NCBI RefSeq assembly: GCF_014646935.1
Contig: NZ_BMOF01000021.1
Location: 1-36,300 of the forward strand
Reading direction: 5' to 3'
DNA from: Calditerricola satsumensis
GTDB lineage: Bacteria > Bacillota > Bacilli > Calditerricolales > Calditerricolaceae
Length of the DNA stretch: 36,300 nt
Shown here piece by piece: positions 8,095 to 15,623 of this stretch. The notes below the pieces were generated by a model. That model saw only the letters and a program-made list of their open reading frames with translations. It did not search any database and had not been told where the DNA came from. A program made the position numbers and the translations under genes. The stretch's first letter is position 1, and each line of letters begins with the position of its first letter.

Positions 8095-8364
8095 CTATGC
8101 GCGAAGGCCAATCAGAACAAGGGCCACGCCGGCCAGGATGAGGAGCAATTTGCTGAGCGGAAGGGCGCTCGCGATGCCCACCAGTCCGATGGCCGTCGTC
8201 GTGATCAGCACGAGCGGCCCGACGAGCGCCAACACGGCGTTGAGCGCGAGGGCCTTTTCGATCTGATTCCATTTGAGCATAAAGGCCGCGGCCACAAGCT
8301 CCGTGCTGCCGGACAGCAGGCGAAGAACGGCCATGCCCAACACGGCTTTGTCCAGCTCCAGCAT
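8095..8364 (-). CDS. yqhV: YqhV family (DUF2619) membrane protein
   Basis: 89-residue membrane protein of unknown function with three hydrophobic helices (KAVLGMAVLRLLSGSTEL; NAVLALVGPLVLITTTAIGLVG; LLLILAGVALVLIGL). The sequence and the position upstream of spoIIIA match Bacillus YqhV. I chose the ATG at 8364, preceded by AAGAGGGG; an upstream ATG at 8424 lacks an SD. It is divergent from the MFS gene and is followed in the same direction by the CD1247-like gene. Confidence 0.85.
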   Translation of the reverse strand: MLELDKAVLGMAVLRLLSGSTELVAAAFMLKWNQIEKALALNAVLALVGPLVLITTTAIGLVGIASALPLSKLLLILAGVALVLIGLRA

Positions 8365-8486
8365 GAGAATCCCCTCTTCCCCCGTGGTGTTGTTGTTTTC
8401 ACGCAACGGCGTCCGTTTGTCCAAAGCCTATGCGCCCGTCCCCCTGAACTTGTCACGCGCAAAATTGCTGACGGCGGTGAAGCGGA

Positions 8487-9734
8487 GTGAACGCGCCTGT
8501 GCTTGCCCTGGCACTGCTGAGCGCGGTGCCCTTCATCATGGTCCTCGGAAACTCCATGCTCATTCCCGTTCTGCCCCAAATCAAAGAAGCGCTGGACCTG
8601 ACCTCGGTGCAGGCCAGCCTGCTGATCACCTTGTTTTCCGTTCCGGCCGGGCTGGTGATCCCCGTCGCGGGGATGTTGGCCGACCGCTTCGGGCGGAAGG
8701 CGGTGATCATCCCCGGACTCCTCCTGTACGGCGCCGGCGGCATCGTCGCCGGACTGGCCGCAACCTTGGCGGCAAAACCCTATCCGTGGATCCTGGCCGG
8801 GCGCATCCTTCAGGGCATCGGGGCGGCGGGGACGGCGCCCATTGCCATGGCCCTGGCCGGCGACCTGTTTTCGCGCCGGAAGCGGAGCCGCGCCCTTGGC
8901 GTGTTGGAAGCGGCCAACGGCGTCGGCAAGGTGCTCAGCCCCATTTTCGGTGCGCTGCTCGCCCTGCTCGCGTGGTACGCCCTCTTTTTCGCCTTCCCGG
9001 CCCTGTGCATTCCGGCAGCGGTGGGCATCGGGCTGTGGGTGCGCGAAACGCACAAGAAGGCAGACGCGCCGAGCATGGGGCGCTACAAGCGCGACATGGC
9101 GCGCATCTGGAAGCGCCAACGGCACTGGCTGCCGGTAGCCTTTTTGGCCGGGGCCGTCACGCTGTTCACCCTCTTCGGGACGCTGGTCTACCTGTCGGAA
9201 ATCCTGGAGGACCGCTACCGCATCGACGGCGTGAAGAAAGGCTTTGTCTTGGCCATTCCCCTGCTGGCGATGAGCGCCACGGCCTACGGCACCGGCGTCT
9301 TGCTGCAGCGGCGCGCGCGGCTCCTGAAGCCCTTGATCGTCGGGGGACTCTTTCTCCTCGGTGTCGCCACCGCCGTGGCCCCGCTTTTGACCAGCGGCCC
9401 CTGGCTGGTGGCCGTGCTGTCGGCCAGTGCGATGGGCGCAGGGCTGGTGCTTCCCTGCTTGAACCTGCTCATCACGTCGGCGGTCGGTCCCCAAGAACGC
9501 GGCCTGGTCACCGCCTTGTACGGCAGCGTGCGCTTCTTGGGCGTCGCCGCCGGTCCACCGGTGTTCGGGGCGCTGCTGAAATGGAAGATCCTGCTCTTCG
9601 AGACGGTGGCGGCCCTGGCGCTCTTTACCGGGTACCTGGCGCTGCGGCGGATTGCCCACGCCACGCGCTTGCGCGGCCACAACGGCGAGATGCGCACCCT
9701 CCTCCGCAAGCCCGCGCTGGCGCTCGGAAAGTGA
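8487..9734 (+). CDS. MFS transporter, DHA1 drug-efflux type
   Basis: 415 residues with about twelve hydrophobic segments, probably a proton-coupled exporter. Motif A between helices 2 and 3 reads GMLADRFGRKAVI, and GRILQGIGAAGTAPIAMAL resembles the helix 4 to 5 motifs of drug-proton antiporters. The GTG at 8487 places the first helix (VLALALLSAVPFIMVLGNSML) normally; its SD is weak (GGTGAAG). It lies upstream of a phosphosulfolactate synthase gene. Bacillus subtilis YitG, also an MFS protein, belongs to the yitCDEFG sulfolactate cluster, so export of a sulfonate is possible but unproven. Confidence 0.85.
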   Translation: MNAPVLALALLSAVPFIMVLGNSMLIPVLPQIKEALDLTSVQASLLITLFSVPAGLVIPVAGMLADRFGRKAVIIPGLLLYGAGGIVAGLAATLAAKPYPWILAGRILQGIGAAGTAPIAMALAGDLFSRRKRSRALGVLEAANGVGKVLSPIFGALLALLAWYALFFAFPALCIPAAVGIGLWVRETHKKADAPSMGRYKRDMARIWKRQRHWLPVAFLAGAVTLFTLFGTLVYLSEILEDRYRIDGVKKGFVLAIPLLAMSATAYGTGVLLQRRARLLKPLIVGGLFLLGVATAVAPLLTSGPWLVAVLSASAMGAGLVLPCLNLLITSAVGPQERGLVTALYGSVRFLGVAAGPPVFGALLKWKILLFETVAALALFTGYLALRRIAHATRLRGHNGEMRTLLRKPALALGK

Positions 9735-9752
9735 CGGCGGGACAGCGGCCCG

Positions 9753-9760
9753 CATACACT
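9753..9760 (+). promoter_or_regulatory. Possible mother-cell -10 element upstream of yitD
   Basis: CATACACT matches the sigma-E/sigma-K type -10 (CATACAnT) and lies 36 bases before the yitD start. I see no convincing sigma-E -35 at the right distance, so only the -10 is reported. Spore sulfolactate synthesis would suit a sporulation promoter. Confidence 0.3.
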
Positions 9761-9796
9761 GGCCGCAAACAGCTCCATGCAAGGAGGAGAATGCGG

Positions 9797-10606
9797 GTGG
9801 AACGCTCCGTCTCGCTGTCCTGGGGCCGGGAACTGGCCGATCCCTCCGCCTGTCGGCCCCCCAAACCGCGCCGGCGCGGTCTCACCATGGTTCTGGACAA
9901 GGGAATGGGCCTGGCCCAGTTTGCCGACTGGCTTCAGACGGTTGGCGACCATGTCGACATCGTGAAACTCGGGTTCGGCACCGCCGCGCTGTATCCCCCC
10001 GATGTGCTGCGAAGCAAAATTCGCCTCGCCGCCGAGCGGGGCGTGCAGGTGACGCCGGGGGGCACGTTTTTTGAGGTCGCCTTCGCCCGGCAGCAGGTCG
10101 CCGCCTACCTCGACCACGTGGCGCGCCTCGGCTTCACGGCCGTGGAAATCTCCGACGGCACCGTCTCCCTTCCGCGCGCCGAACGGACGCGCTGGATTCG
10201 CGAGGCGTTGGCCCGCGGACTCGTTGTGTACACGGAATATGGCAAGAAAAGCGGGGCCCCCCTGTCCCCGACCGCCCTCGTGGAAACGGCACAGGCCGAT
10301 CTCGAGGCCGGGGCGTGTGCCGTCCTCGTCGAAGGCCGGGAGTCGGGTCGCGGCGTGGGCCTTTATGACCCCAGCGGGCGGCTTCGCGAAGACCTGCTCG
10401 ACGACGTGCTGACGCATCTCGCCGACCTAAACCCCGCCCACCTCATCTGGGAGGCGCCGAAAAAGGACCAGCAGGCCGCCTTCCTGCGAACCCTTGGCCC
10501 GCACGTCAACCTGGGCAACGTGGCGCCGCACGACGCGATGGCCCTCGAAGCGATGCGCCGCGGGCTGCGCGGCGACACCCTGTCCCTCTACCTGGAACCC
10601 CGCTGA
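9797..10606 (+). CDS. yitD: Phosphosulfolactate synthase (ComA/YitD family)
   Basis: Adds sulfite to phosphoenolpyruvate to give (2R)-phospho-3-sulfolactate. In methanogens this leads to coenzyme M; in Bacillus spores it leads to sulfolactate, a major spore solute. About 269 residues, a TIM-barrel family. Characteristic segments are RGLTMVLDKGMGL, DIVKLGFGTAALY, VTPGGTFFEVA, VEISDGTVSLP and LVEGRESGRGVGLYD. AAGGAGG at 9781 favours the GTG at 9797 (9-base spacing) over the ATG at 9791 (3 bases). No phosphatase gene (YitC/ComB) is visible next to it. Confidence 0.88.
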   Translation: MERSVSLSWGRELADPSACRPPKPRRRGLTMVLDKGMGLAQFADWLQTVGDHVDIVKLGFGTAALYPPDVLRSKIRLAAERGVQVTPGGTFFEVAFARQQVAAYLDHVARLGFTAVEISDGTVSLPRAERTRWIREALARGLVVYTEYGKKSGAPLSPTALVETAQADLEAGACAVLVEGRESGRGVGLYDPSGRLREDLLDDVLTHLADLNPAHLIWEAPKKDQQAAFLRTLGPHVNLGNVAPHDAMALEAMRRGLRGDTLSLYLEPR

Positions 10607-10635
10607 AGCCCTGCATGCCCCGCGCGGACAAGGGA

Positions 10636-10669
10636 GGCATGTGCCGGCCGCGCGCCGCGTACACATGCC
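10636..10669. repeat. Inverted repeat after yitD
   Basis: GGCATGTG (10636-10643) and CACATGCC (10662-10669) form a perfect 8-bp stem around an 18-base GC-rich spacer between yitD and the DUF441 gene. There is no T tract. It may be a processing site or attenuator, or an operator. Confidence 0.35.
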
Positions 10670-10702
10670 ATAGAGAGCTCGCGGACGAAACGGGGTTCGG
10701 GC

Positions 10703-11158
10703 ATGAACGGCGAAATGATGCTCCTGCTGCTCATCCTCATCGGCCTTTTTGGCCGGTCACCGGTGATCGCCACGGCGGCCAGTTTTTTGTTGATTTTGAA
10801 GCTGACCGCGCTGGATCGCTTTCTTCCCACAGTGGAGCGGCGGGGACTGGAGCTTGGCCTGCTCTTTTTGATGATGTCCGTCCTCGTCCCGTTCGCGTCG
10901 GGCAAAATCACCTGGAGCGACCTGGGACGCTTTTTCACCTCGCCGCCGGGTCTCCTGGCCATCCTTGGCGGGGCCCTCGCCACCTACCTGAACGGCAAGG
11001 GCCTTGAGCTGCTCCGCTTTGAACCCGAGTTGATCGTCGGCCTCGTCGCCGGTTCCATCATCGGCATTGTGTTCTTCAAGGGCATTCCCGTCGGCCCGCT
11101 GATGGCCGCCGGCCTGACCGTCCTCTTCTTCCGCGTGCTCGAGTGGTTCATGCGATAG
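10703..11158 (+). CDS. DUF441 family membrane protein
   Basis: 151 residues, about four membrane helices ([81 protein letters not shown]). The motifs [12 protein letters not shown] and [15 protein letters not shown] are typical of DUF441 (the YtwI/YeaL group), whose function is unknown. The SD is weak (GGGGTTCGGGC). It is convergent with the CBS-domain gene. Confidence 0.88.
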   Translation: MNGEMMLLLLILIGLFGRSPVIATAASFLLILKLTALDRFLPTVERRGLELGLLFLMMSVLVPFASGKITWSDLGRFFTSPPGLLAILGGALATYLNGKGLELLRFEPELIVGLVAGSIIGIVFFKGIPVGPLMAAGLTVLFFRVLEWFMR

Positions 11159-11185
11159 GGCGGACAGACGCCGCCCAAAACGGCA

Positions 11186-11216
11186 ACATCCCTGCCCCGT
11201 TTGGCGGCAGGGATGT
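11186..11216. terminator. Bidirectional hairpin between DUF441 and CBS genes
   Basis: ACATCCCTGCC (11186-11196) and GGCAGGGATGT (11206-11216) form a perfect 11-bp stem with a 9-base loop between two convergent genes. The T tracts are poor: a T4 lies several bases after the stem on the minus strand. Confidence 0.6.
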
Positions 11217-11224
11217 GGGCGTTC

Positions 11225-11242
11225 GACGCCTTGGCGTCTTTT
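11225..11242 (+). terminator. Short hairpin with T4 after DUF441 gene
   Basis: GACGC and GCGTC pair around CTTG and are followed by TTTT on the plus strand, downstream of the larger hairpin. It may act together with it to end plus-strand transcription. Confidence 0.45.
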
Positions 11243-11248
11243 GGATCC

Positions 11249-11704
11249 TCAGTACGAAACGGTTGGGTTGTCCAGATTGGGCCGCGCCGGTTCGGAAATC
11301 TGGGTAAGGGCCTGCGCCGCCTCGTCCTGATGGATGTCGCGCACCGCCAGATCGCCGAGGGCGACAATGCCGACCAGACGGCCGTTTTCGTCGACGACCG
11401 GCAAGCGGCGGATTTGCCGCTGGGCCATCAGCTCGGCGGCTTCGTCAACGGTCATGTCCGGACGGCCGACGACGACATCCCGGGTCATAATAGCCGACAC
11501 GGCCGTGGAATTGGGGCTTTTCTCCGCAATCCCGCGGATGACGAGGTCGCGGTCGGTCACCATGCCGATCACGCGCCCGCTTTCATCGACCACGGGAATC
11601 CCCCCGACATTCAGGTCGCGCATCTTCACCGCAGCTTCGTACACGTTGTCTTGCGGGGTGCAGGTGGCAACATTCGTCGTCATCACGTCGCGCAAAAGGG
11701 TCAT
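11249..11704 (-). CDS. Tandem CBS-domain protein
   Basis: 151 residues, two CBS motifs forming one Bateman module (roughly residues 8-58 and 73-122): MTTNVATCTPQDNVYEAA, GGIPVVDESGRVIGMVTDRDL, MTRDVVVGRPDMTVDEAA and RRLPVVDENGRLVGIVALGDLA. Such modules bind adenine nucleotides and act as energy sensors; YhcV-like stand-alone proteins of this kind are common in Bacillales. No partner domain is fused. The SD GGAGGA lies 6 bases before the ATG. Confidence 0.9.
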   Translation of the reverse strand: MTLLRDVMTTNVATCTPQDNVYEAAVKMRDLNVGGIPVVDESGRVIGMVTDRDLVIRGIAEKSPNSTAVSAIMTRDVVVGRPDMTVDEAAELMAQRQIRRLPVVDENGRLVGIVALGDLAVRDIHQDEAAQALTQISEPARPNLDNPTVSY

Positions 11705-11790
11705 CTCGCATCCTCCTCCCTTTCACTTTTACTATGGCCCCGCGCCCCCGGCGTTATGCACGGGCACACCGCACGATTCGGTGACAACAA

Positions 11791-11819
11791 TTGCATGACG
11801 CGGCAAAACGATTTATGAT
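11791..11819 (+). promoter_or_regulatory. Sigma-A promoter of the YugN-like gene
   Basis: TTGCAT (11791-11796), 17 bases, TATGAT (11814-11819). The start site would be near 11826, consistent with translation beginning at 11854 and not at the upstream in-frame codons. Confidence 0.75.
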
Positions 11820-11853
11820 GGTGAGGGACCACACTGGCAGAGGAGGATCGGCC

Positions 11854-12213
11854 ATGGTCATTGCCAACACCGGGCTTGCGGGAATCGAACGAACGCTGGG
11901 CGAATTGGACGCGCTCATGGACGATCTTGGGTTTGTCCGGTGGGCCTGGGATTACGACAAAGCCCATTACGACTTTAAAATCGAAGACAAACAGACGGGC
12001 GCCACGTATTTCCTGCGCGTGCCCGCCGAAGCGATCCGCGGGCGCCTGGAAAACCCCTTGGCGGTGCTGAAACTGAAGGATCCCCTCATCGCCAAGCACC
12101 TCTTTCCGCACGGCCTCGACTACGACGCGCCCATTCCCCCCGCCGTCGAGGAAGCGGCCAAACGGACTCTCAACGAACTGAAAGCGGCCCTGGAAAAAGA
12201 GGAATCGCGCTAA
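11854..12213 (+). CDS. YugN-like family protein
   Basis: 119 residues, cytoplasmic, function unknown. Characteristic YugN-like segments are LDALMDDLGFVRWAWDYDKAHYDFKI and TYFLRVPAEAIRG. The ATG at 11854 follows AGGAGG by 7 bases; the longer in-frame reading would begin inside the promoter. It is monocistronic and ends before a strong terminator. Confidence 0.8.
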   Translation: MVIANTGLAGIERTLGELDALMDDLGFVRWAWDYDKAHYDFKIEDKQTGATYFLRVPAEAIRGRLENPLAVLKLKDPLIAKHLFPHGLDYDAPIPPAVEEAAKRTLNELKAALEKEESR

Positions 12214-12226
12214 CGCATCGCGAATG

Positions 12227-12259
12227 AAGAGAGGAGCAATCCTCTCTTTCCTGTTTTTT
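12227..12259 (+). terminator. Terminator of the YugN-like gene
   Basis: AAGAGAGGA (12227-12235) pairs with TCCTCTCTT (12240-12248) around GCAA, followed by a T-rich tract with six consecutive T residues (12254-12259). Confidence 0.9.
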
Positions 12260-12287
12260 GTCAGGCAATGGATTTGAGGAGGCCGCC

Positions 12288-13445
12288 ATGGAACCCAAAC
12301 GCGGAACGCCCGATTTCGTGCTGTTTTTTCTCACCCTCGCCCTGGTGGGCTTCGGCCTCGTGATGATCGCCAGCGCCAGCCAGGTGATCGCCTACTGGTA
12401 TCGGGACGATCCCTTTTATTTTGTCAAGCGCCAGCTCGCGAGCGCGGGAGTCGGCCTCGTGGCCATGCTCGTGGCCATGAACATCCCCTATCGGGTGTAC
12501 AAACGCTTCTTTCTGCTCATCGCGGCGGCGTCGTTCCTCTTCCTGTTGACCGTGTTTCTGCCCGGCGTCGGAAAAGAGGTGAACGGCGCCCGGGGATGGA
12601 TCGCCCTGGGATCCCTACAGCTTCAGCCGGCGGAATTTGCCAAGCTGGGCCTCATCCTCTATCTGTCGGCGCTGATCGCCAAAAAGGGCGAGCGGTTTCG
12701 CGACTTTCAGACCGGCTTGCTGCCGCCGCTCATCGTGACGGGCCTCTTCTTTTTGGTCATCCTGCTGCAGAACGATCTCGGCACAGGGCTCGTGCTCATC
12801 GCCACGGCGGGCGTCGTACTCGTCGTGGGCGGGGCCAACCTGCGCCATCTGCTGAAGCTGGGGGCCCTCGCCCTTGCCCTCATCATCGGGTTTGTGCTGA
12901 TGGCGTCCTACCGCGTCGAACGGTTCACCGCCTTCCTCGACCCGTGGAGCGAGCCGCAGGGCGCATCGTACCAGCTCATCCAGTCGCTCTATGCCATCGC
13001 CCACGGCGGGGTCACCGGAGCGGGGTTTGGGCAGAGCATCCAGAAATACTTCTACCTCCCCTTTCCGCACACCGATTTCATCTTCGCCGTCTTCGCCGAG
13101 GAATTCGGATTTGTCGGCTGCGTCCTGTTTGTGCTCGTCTACGTGCTCTTTTTGTGGCGGATGCTGATCCTCAGCCTGCGCTGTCCGGATCCCTTCGCCC
13201 ACCTGCTGGGGACGGGCATCGTCGGGATGATCGCCATCCAAGCCCTGATCAACCTCGGAGGGGTTACGGGCATGCTGCCCATCACCGGCGTCCCGCTGCC
13301 GTTTATCAGCTACGGCGGTTCGTCGCTCATCGTCTGCATGACGGCGACCGGGCTTGTGCTGAGCCTTTCCCGGGAGTCGGCCCGCCGGAGCGCCCAAGCC
13401 CCCGCACGCCACCGCCATCCCAAGGTGCGCACCTTGAACGCGTAA
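12288..13445 (+). CDS. FtsW/RodA/SpoVE family peptidoglycan polymerase
   Basis: SEDS-family protein that polymerises glycan strands from lipid II, working with a class B penicillin-binding protein. 385 residues, about ten membrane helices. Family motifs are QLQPAEFAKLGLILYL, LQNDLGTGLVLI, RFTAFLDPWSEPQGASYQLIQSL, FPHTDFIFAVFAEEFGFVG and PLPFISYGGSSL; these fit the FtsW/SpoVE branch better than RodA. The ATG at 12288 follows GAGGAGG by 5 bases. It lies alone between two terminators, away from ylaN (near 22.2 kb), whereas B. subtilis ftsW follows ylaN. Division versus cortex role cannot be decided from sequence. Confidence 0.88.
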   Translation: MEPKRGTPDFVLFFLTLALVGFGLVMIASASQVIAYWYRDDPFYFVKRQLASAGVGLVAMLVAMNIPYRVYKRFFLLIAAASFLFLLTVFLPGVGKEVNGARGWIALGSLQLQPAEFAKLGLILYLSALIAKKGERFRDFQTGLLPPLIVTGLFFLVILLQNDLGTGLVLIATAGVVLVVGGANLRHLLKLGALALALIIGFVLMASYRVERFTAFLDPWSEPQGASYQLIQSLYAIAHGGVTGAGFGQSIQKYFYLPFPHTDFIFAVFAEEFGFVGCVLFVLVYVLFLWRMLILSLRCPDPFAHLLGTGIVGMIAIQALINLGGVTGMLPITGVPLPFISYGGSSLIVCMTATGLVLSLSRESARRSAQAPARHRHPKVRTLNA

Positions 13446-13446
13446 A

Positions 13447-13485
13447 AAAACAGGACGGTGCCCCACGCGGTCACCGTCCTGTTTT
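13447..13485 (+). terminator. Terminator after the FtsW/SpoVE gene
   Basis: A 14-bp stem (13447-13460 with 13472-13485; core AACAGGACGGTG) with an 11-base loop, flanked by an A tract and a T4. It overlaps the 3' end of the convergent asp23 remnant and can serve both strands. Confidence 0.88.
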
Positions 13486-13694
13486 CGTTTGTCCCCGCGC
13501 TTCCCAGTCGACCCCTTCGACGCGGACATTCACCTCGACCACGCGCAGGCCGGTCATGCGCTCCACGGCGTCCTGGCCCAATCCTCAGCCCTTCCGCTCG
13601 CCATTCTGACGACGCCGTCGGTATCCGCCGCCGCGATTCCGGCGATGAGGGCCACGACGTCCTCGGCGATGCGCACATCTCCCTCACGCCCCAT
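13471..13694 (-). pseudogene. Asp23/Gls24 family gene, internally deleted
   Basis: Reading from ATG 13694 gives MGREGDVRIAEDVVALIAG and then AAADTDGVVRMASGRAED, the Asp23 N-terminal strand and helix, but this frame stops at 13554. A second frame, ending at 13471, carries the family C-terminus DAVERMTGLRVVEVNVRVEGV. The middle of the domain, normally about 40-45 residues with the VxLYIxVxYG-type strands, is missing, and the two halves are out of frame. The join lies near 13575-13605. Asp23 proteins are small membrane-associated stress or envelope proteins. Located 24 bases after the SDR stop. Deletion could be real or an assembly fault. Confidence 0.75.
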
Positions 13695-13718
13695 CGCCCG
13701 TCCCTGGCCTCCCTCGGG

Positions 13719-14510
13719 TTAGAGCGCCTTGACCAGGCCGCCGTCAATCAGCAGCGTTTGTCCCGTCACGTAGGTGTTGGCTTCCGAAAGCAGGAACGCG
13801 GCCACCCGCGCAAACTCTGCGGGGGCACCGTACCGGCGAAGCGGAATGAGCGCCTCCGTCTCCCGCTGCACGTCCTCGCGCGACCGGCCTTCCCGGGCCG
13901 CGCGCGCCTCGTCCAGCTCGCGCAGCCGGTCGGTGGCGATGCGCCCTGGACAAAGGGTGTTGACCAGGATGCCCTCCGGCCCCAGTTCAACGGCCAGCGT
14001 TTTCATCAGCGCCTGCACACCGGCGCGCATCACATTGGAGAGAACCAATCCCGGAATGGGCTCCTTGACGGACGACGAAGCGATCGCCACGATCCGCGCC
14101 CCGCCCGCGCGGCGCATCAGAGGCAAAAAGGCGCGCACGAGGCGCACGGCGCTCAGCAGGTTGGTCTGGAACGCCTGTTCCCATGCCTCGTCCGAGAAGG
14201 AGGCAAAGGGGCCGCTGGGCGGTCCCCCGGCATTCAGCACCAGGGCGTGCACCCGGTCGAAACGGTTTTCCACCTCGGCCGACAGCCGGTGAATCGCCTC
14301 AGGCTGGCTCACGTCCGCCGCGATGGCCAGGGCGACGGGACGACCCGTCTCCTCCTCCAGTTTTGCGGCGGCCTGCGCCACGCGCTCGCGATCGCGGCTG
14401 CAGATGACGACGTGGGCCCCCTCGCGAAGAAGCTCGGCGGCAATGGCGTACCCGATCCCCTTACTCGCCGCCGTGACGACGCACACCTTGCCGTCGAGAC
14501 CAAGCTCCAT
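13719..14510 (-). CDS. Atypical SDR oxidoreductase, BKR-like
   Basis: 263 residues, Rossmann fold. The nucleotide-binding motif is TAASKGIGYAIA (about residues 13-24), followed by NAGGPPSGP and the C-terminal GQTLLIDGGL. Where classical enzymes have YxxxK, this protein reads SNVMR (within LVLSNVMRAGV), so the catalytic Tyr and Lys are replaced. This matches a known branch of BKR-like SDRs that lack the usual tetrad. Substrate unknown; annotation as 3-oxoacyl-ACP reductase would be unsafe. The stop is 24 bases before the asp23 remnant. Confidence 0.85.
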   Translation of the reverse strand: MELGLDGKVCVVTAASKGIGYAIAAELLREGAHVVICSRDRERVAQAAAKLEEETGRPVALAIAADVSQPEAIHRLSAEVENRFDRVHALVLNAGGPPSGPFASFSDEAWEQAFQTNLLSAVRLVRAFLPLMRRAGGARIVAIASSSVKEPIPGLVLSNVMRAGVQALMKTLAVELGPEGILVNTLCPGRIATDRLRELDEARAAREGRSREDVQRETEALIPLRRYGAPAEFARVAAFLLSEANTYVTGQTLLIDGGLVKAL

Positions 14511-14649
14511 CTCCTCATCCCCCTCTTTCTGCTCTGCGGTGGAACGGAAAACGGTGGACCCGCCTCTTCGTTTCGACGCGCACCGCGCCGTTCCCTGCTT
14601 CCCTCCCCGCCCAACTTCGCTCCTTCCCCGGGCCGTTGAAACGCGGGCC

Positions 14650-15318
14650 TCAATGGTTCACTTTGTGCTTTTGAGACAGGCCATCCTCTTTCAGGTCCAC
14701 AGAAACGGTTCCGTCGGGGAGAAGGGCCATGTAATCGACGTCGGCAAGGGTCACGTTGCGCCGCGCCAGCTCCCTTTCCAGCCACGTGCGATCCAGTTGG
14801 TTTTCGGCCAGGTTCTTGTCGATGATCGTCCCGTCCACCACAAGAGGATACGCCAAAGGGGCCGGCTCCTTCGTGCGGATGACGCTGAGGGAGCCGTTGG
14901 GCTCCACAATGGCCGTCTGCACGTCGGCCAGCTGAAAGATGCCCTTTTGGCGGAGCATCATCATCAGGTCGTCATGGGTGAGGCGCAACTTTTTGAGGTT
15001 CTCCTCCAGGATTTTGCTTTGGTGCACGACAAGGGTAGGCTCCCCTTCCAGGAGCAGGCGCCCCCGGTACGACTTGAGGCTGACCCAGCTCATTGTGGCC
15101 ATGAGCACAACCCACAAGACCAGGGCGAAAAGGGACGCCACCAGGCCGATCGTCCGGTCCACCACCGCCTGGGCGGCAATGGAACCCAGAACGATGCCGG
15201 TGACGTAATGGAAATACGTGAGCTGACCGATCTGCTTCTTGGCCTCCAGCCGCGTGACCAGAAGCAGCGCGGCGAAAACGAGCAGCGTGCGCACCGTGAT
15301 GTCTACGATGAGCGGCAT
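14650..15318 (-). CDS. DUF421 (YetF-like) membrane protein
   Basis: 222 residues. Three N-terminal membrane helices (about 1-80, with RLEAKKQIGQLTYFHYVTGIVLGSIAAQ as the family signature) are followed by a cytoplasmic alpha/beta domain containing RGRLLLEGEPTLVVHQSKI and NLKKLRLTHDDLMMMLRQKG. DUF421 proteins of spore formers sit in the spore inner membrane; some influence wet-heat resistance. ATG 15318 has SD GGGAGGAG. It may share a transcript with the small peptide gene 77 bases upstream. Confidence 0.88.
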   Translation of the reverse strand: MPLIVDITVRTLLVFAALLLVTRLEAKKQIGQLTYFHYVTGIVLGSIAAQAVVDRTIGLVASLFALVLWVVLMATMSWVSLKSYRGRLLLEGEPTLVVHQSKILEENLKKLRLTHDDLMMMLRQKGIFQLADVQTAIVEPNGSLSVIRTKEPAPLAYPLVVDGTIIDKNLAENQLDRTWLERELARRNVTLADVDYMALLPDGTVSVDLKEDGLSQKHKVNH

Positions 15319-15395
15319 CGTCTGTCTCCTCCCTTCGGGGCATGGCACATGGCTCCCTCCATAACCTGCCCCGGGAGGGTATCCCTTATCACCGG

Positions 15396-15509
15396 CTACA
15401 TCATCCGGTACTCGTCGAGAAACCGGATGAACGCCAGCGGCAACGCCACCAGCTGAAGGCCCACGAACGGAGCGGCCAACAGAAAGCCGAGCAGCTTCAC
15501 CACGCTCAC
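15396..15509 (-). CDS. 37-residue single-pass membrane peptide
   Basis: Too short for routine annotation. The GTG at 15509 follows AAGGAAGG by 8 bases and opens a 37-codon frame. The product has a start of MSVVKLLGFLLAAPF and then a hydrophobic stretch, and ends in the charged FLDEYRMM, so it looks like one membrane helix with a short polar tail. A TATAAT box lies about 34 bases upstream (15543-15548) with three direct repeats behind it. It sits between a damaged histidine kinase gene and a DUF421 gene, all on the same strand. I do not recognise a family; expression is inferred from promoter and SD. Confidence 0.5.
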   Translation of the reverse strand: MSVVKLLGFLLAAPFVGLQLVALPLAFIRFLDEYRMM

Positions 15510-15542
15510 CGCGCTCACCTTCCTTGCCGGAGTGGGATTTCC

Positions 15543-15596
15543 ATTATACGTCGACAGCCTCCGGCATTCCTGAGAAGGCGATGAGAAAACGATGAG
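15543..15596 (-). promoter_or_regulatory. TATAAT promoter with three 11-bp-spaced direct repeats
   Basis: On the minus strand a perfect -10 TATAAT (15543-15548) has a poor -35 (AGGAAT, 15566-15571). Immediately upstream, CTCATCG occurs at 15590-15596 and 15579-15585, with a shorter CTCA at 15571-15574; all three are exactly 11 bases apart. Direct repeats one helical turn apart overlapping a weak -35 are the usual design of OmpR/PhoB-type activated promoters, and such a regulator is encoded 1.1 kb away. Confidence 0.55.
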
Positions 15597-15623
15597 CGTT
15601 CGCGAAAAAAGATCCGGCTTGGG

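Noticed and set aside
8205-9782. 525-codon minus-strand frame opposite the MFS gene
   Set aside because: Antisense to a clear MFS transporter and to yqhV; composition is Gln/Gly/Arg/His-rich and its end reads through yqhV in another frame.
8273-9796. Long N-terminal extension of yitD
   Set aside because: The frame is open only because of GC bias; it overlaps the MFS gene, and an excellent SD exists at 9781.
11791-11853. Upstream start for the YugN-like gene
   Set aside because: This ATG lies in the -35 of the predicted promoter; ATG 11854 has AGGAGG at 7 bases.
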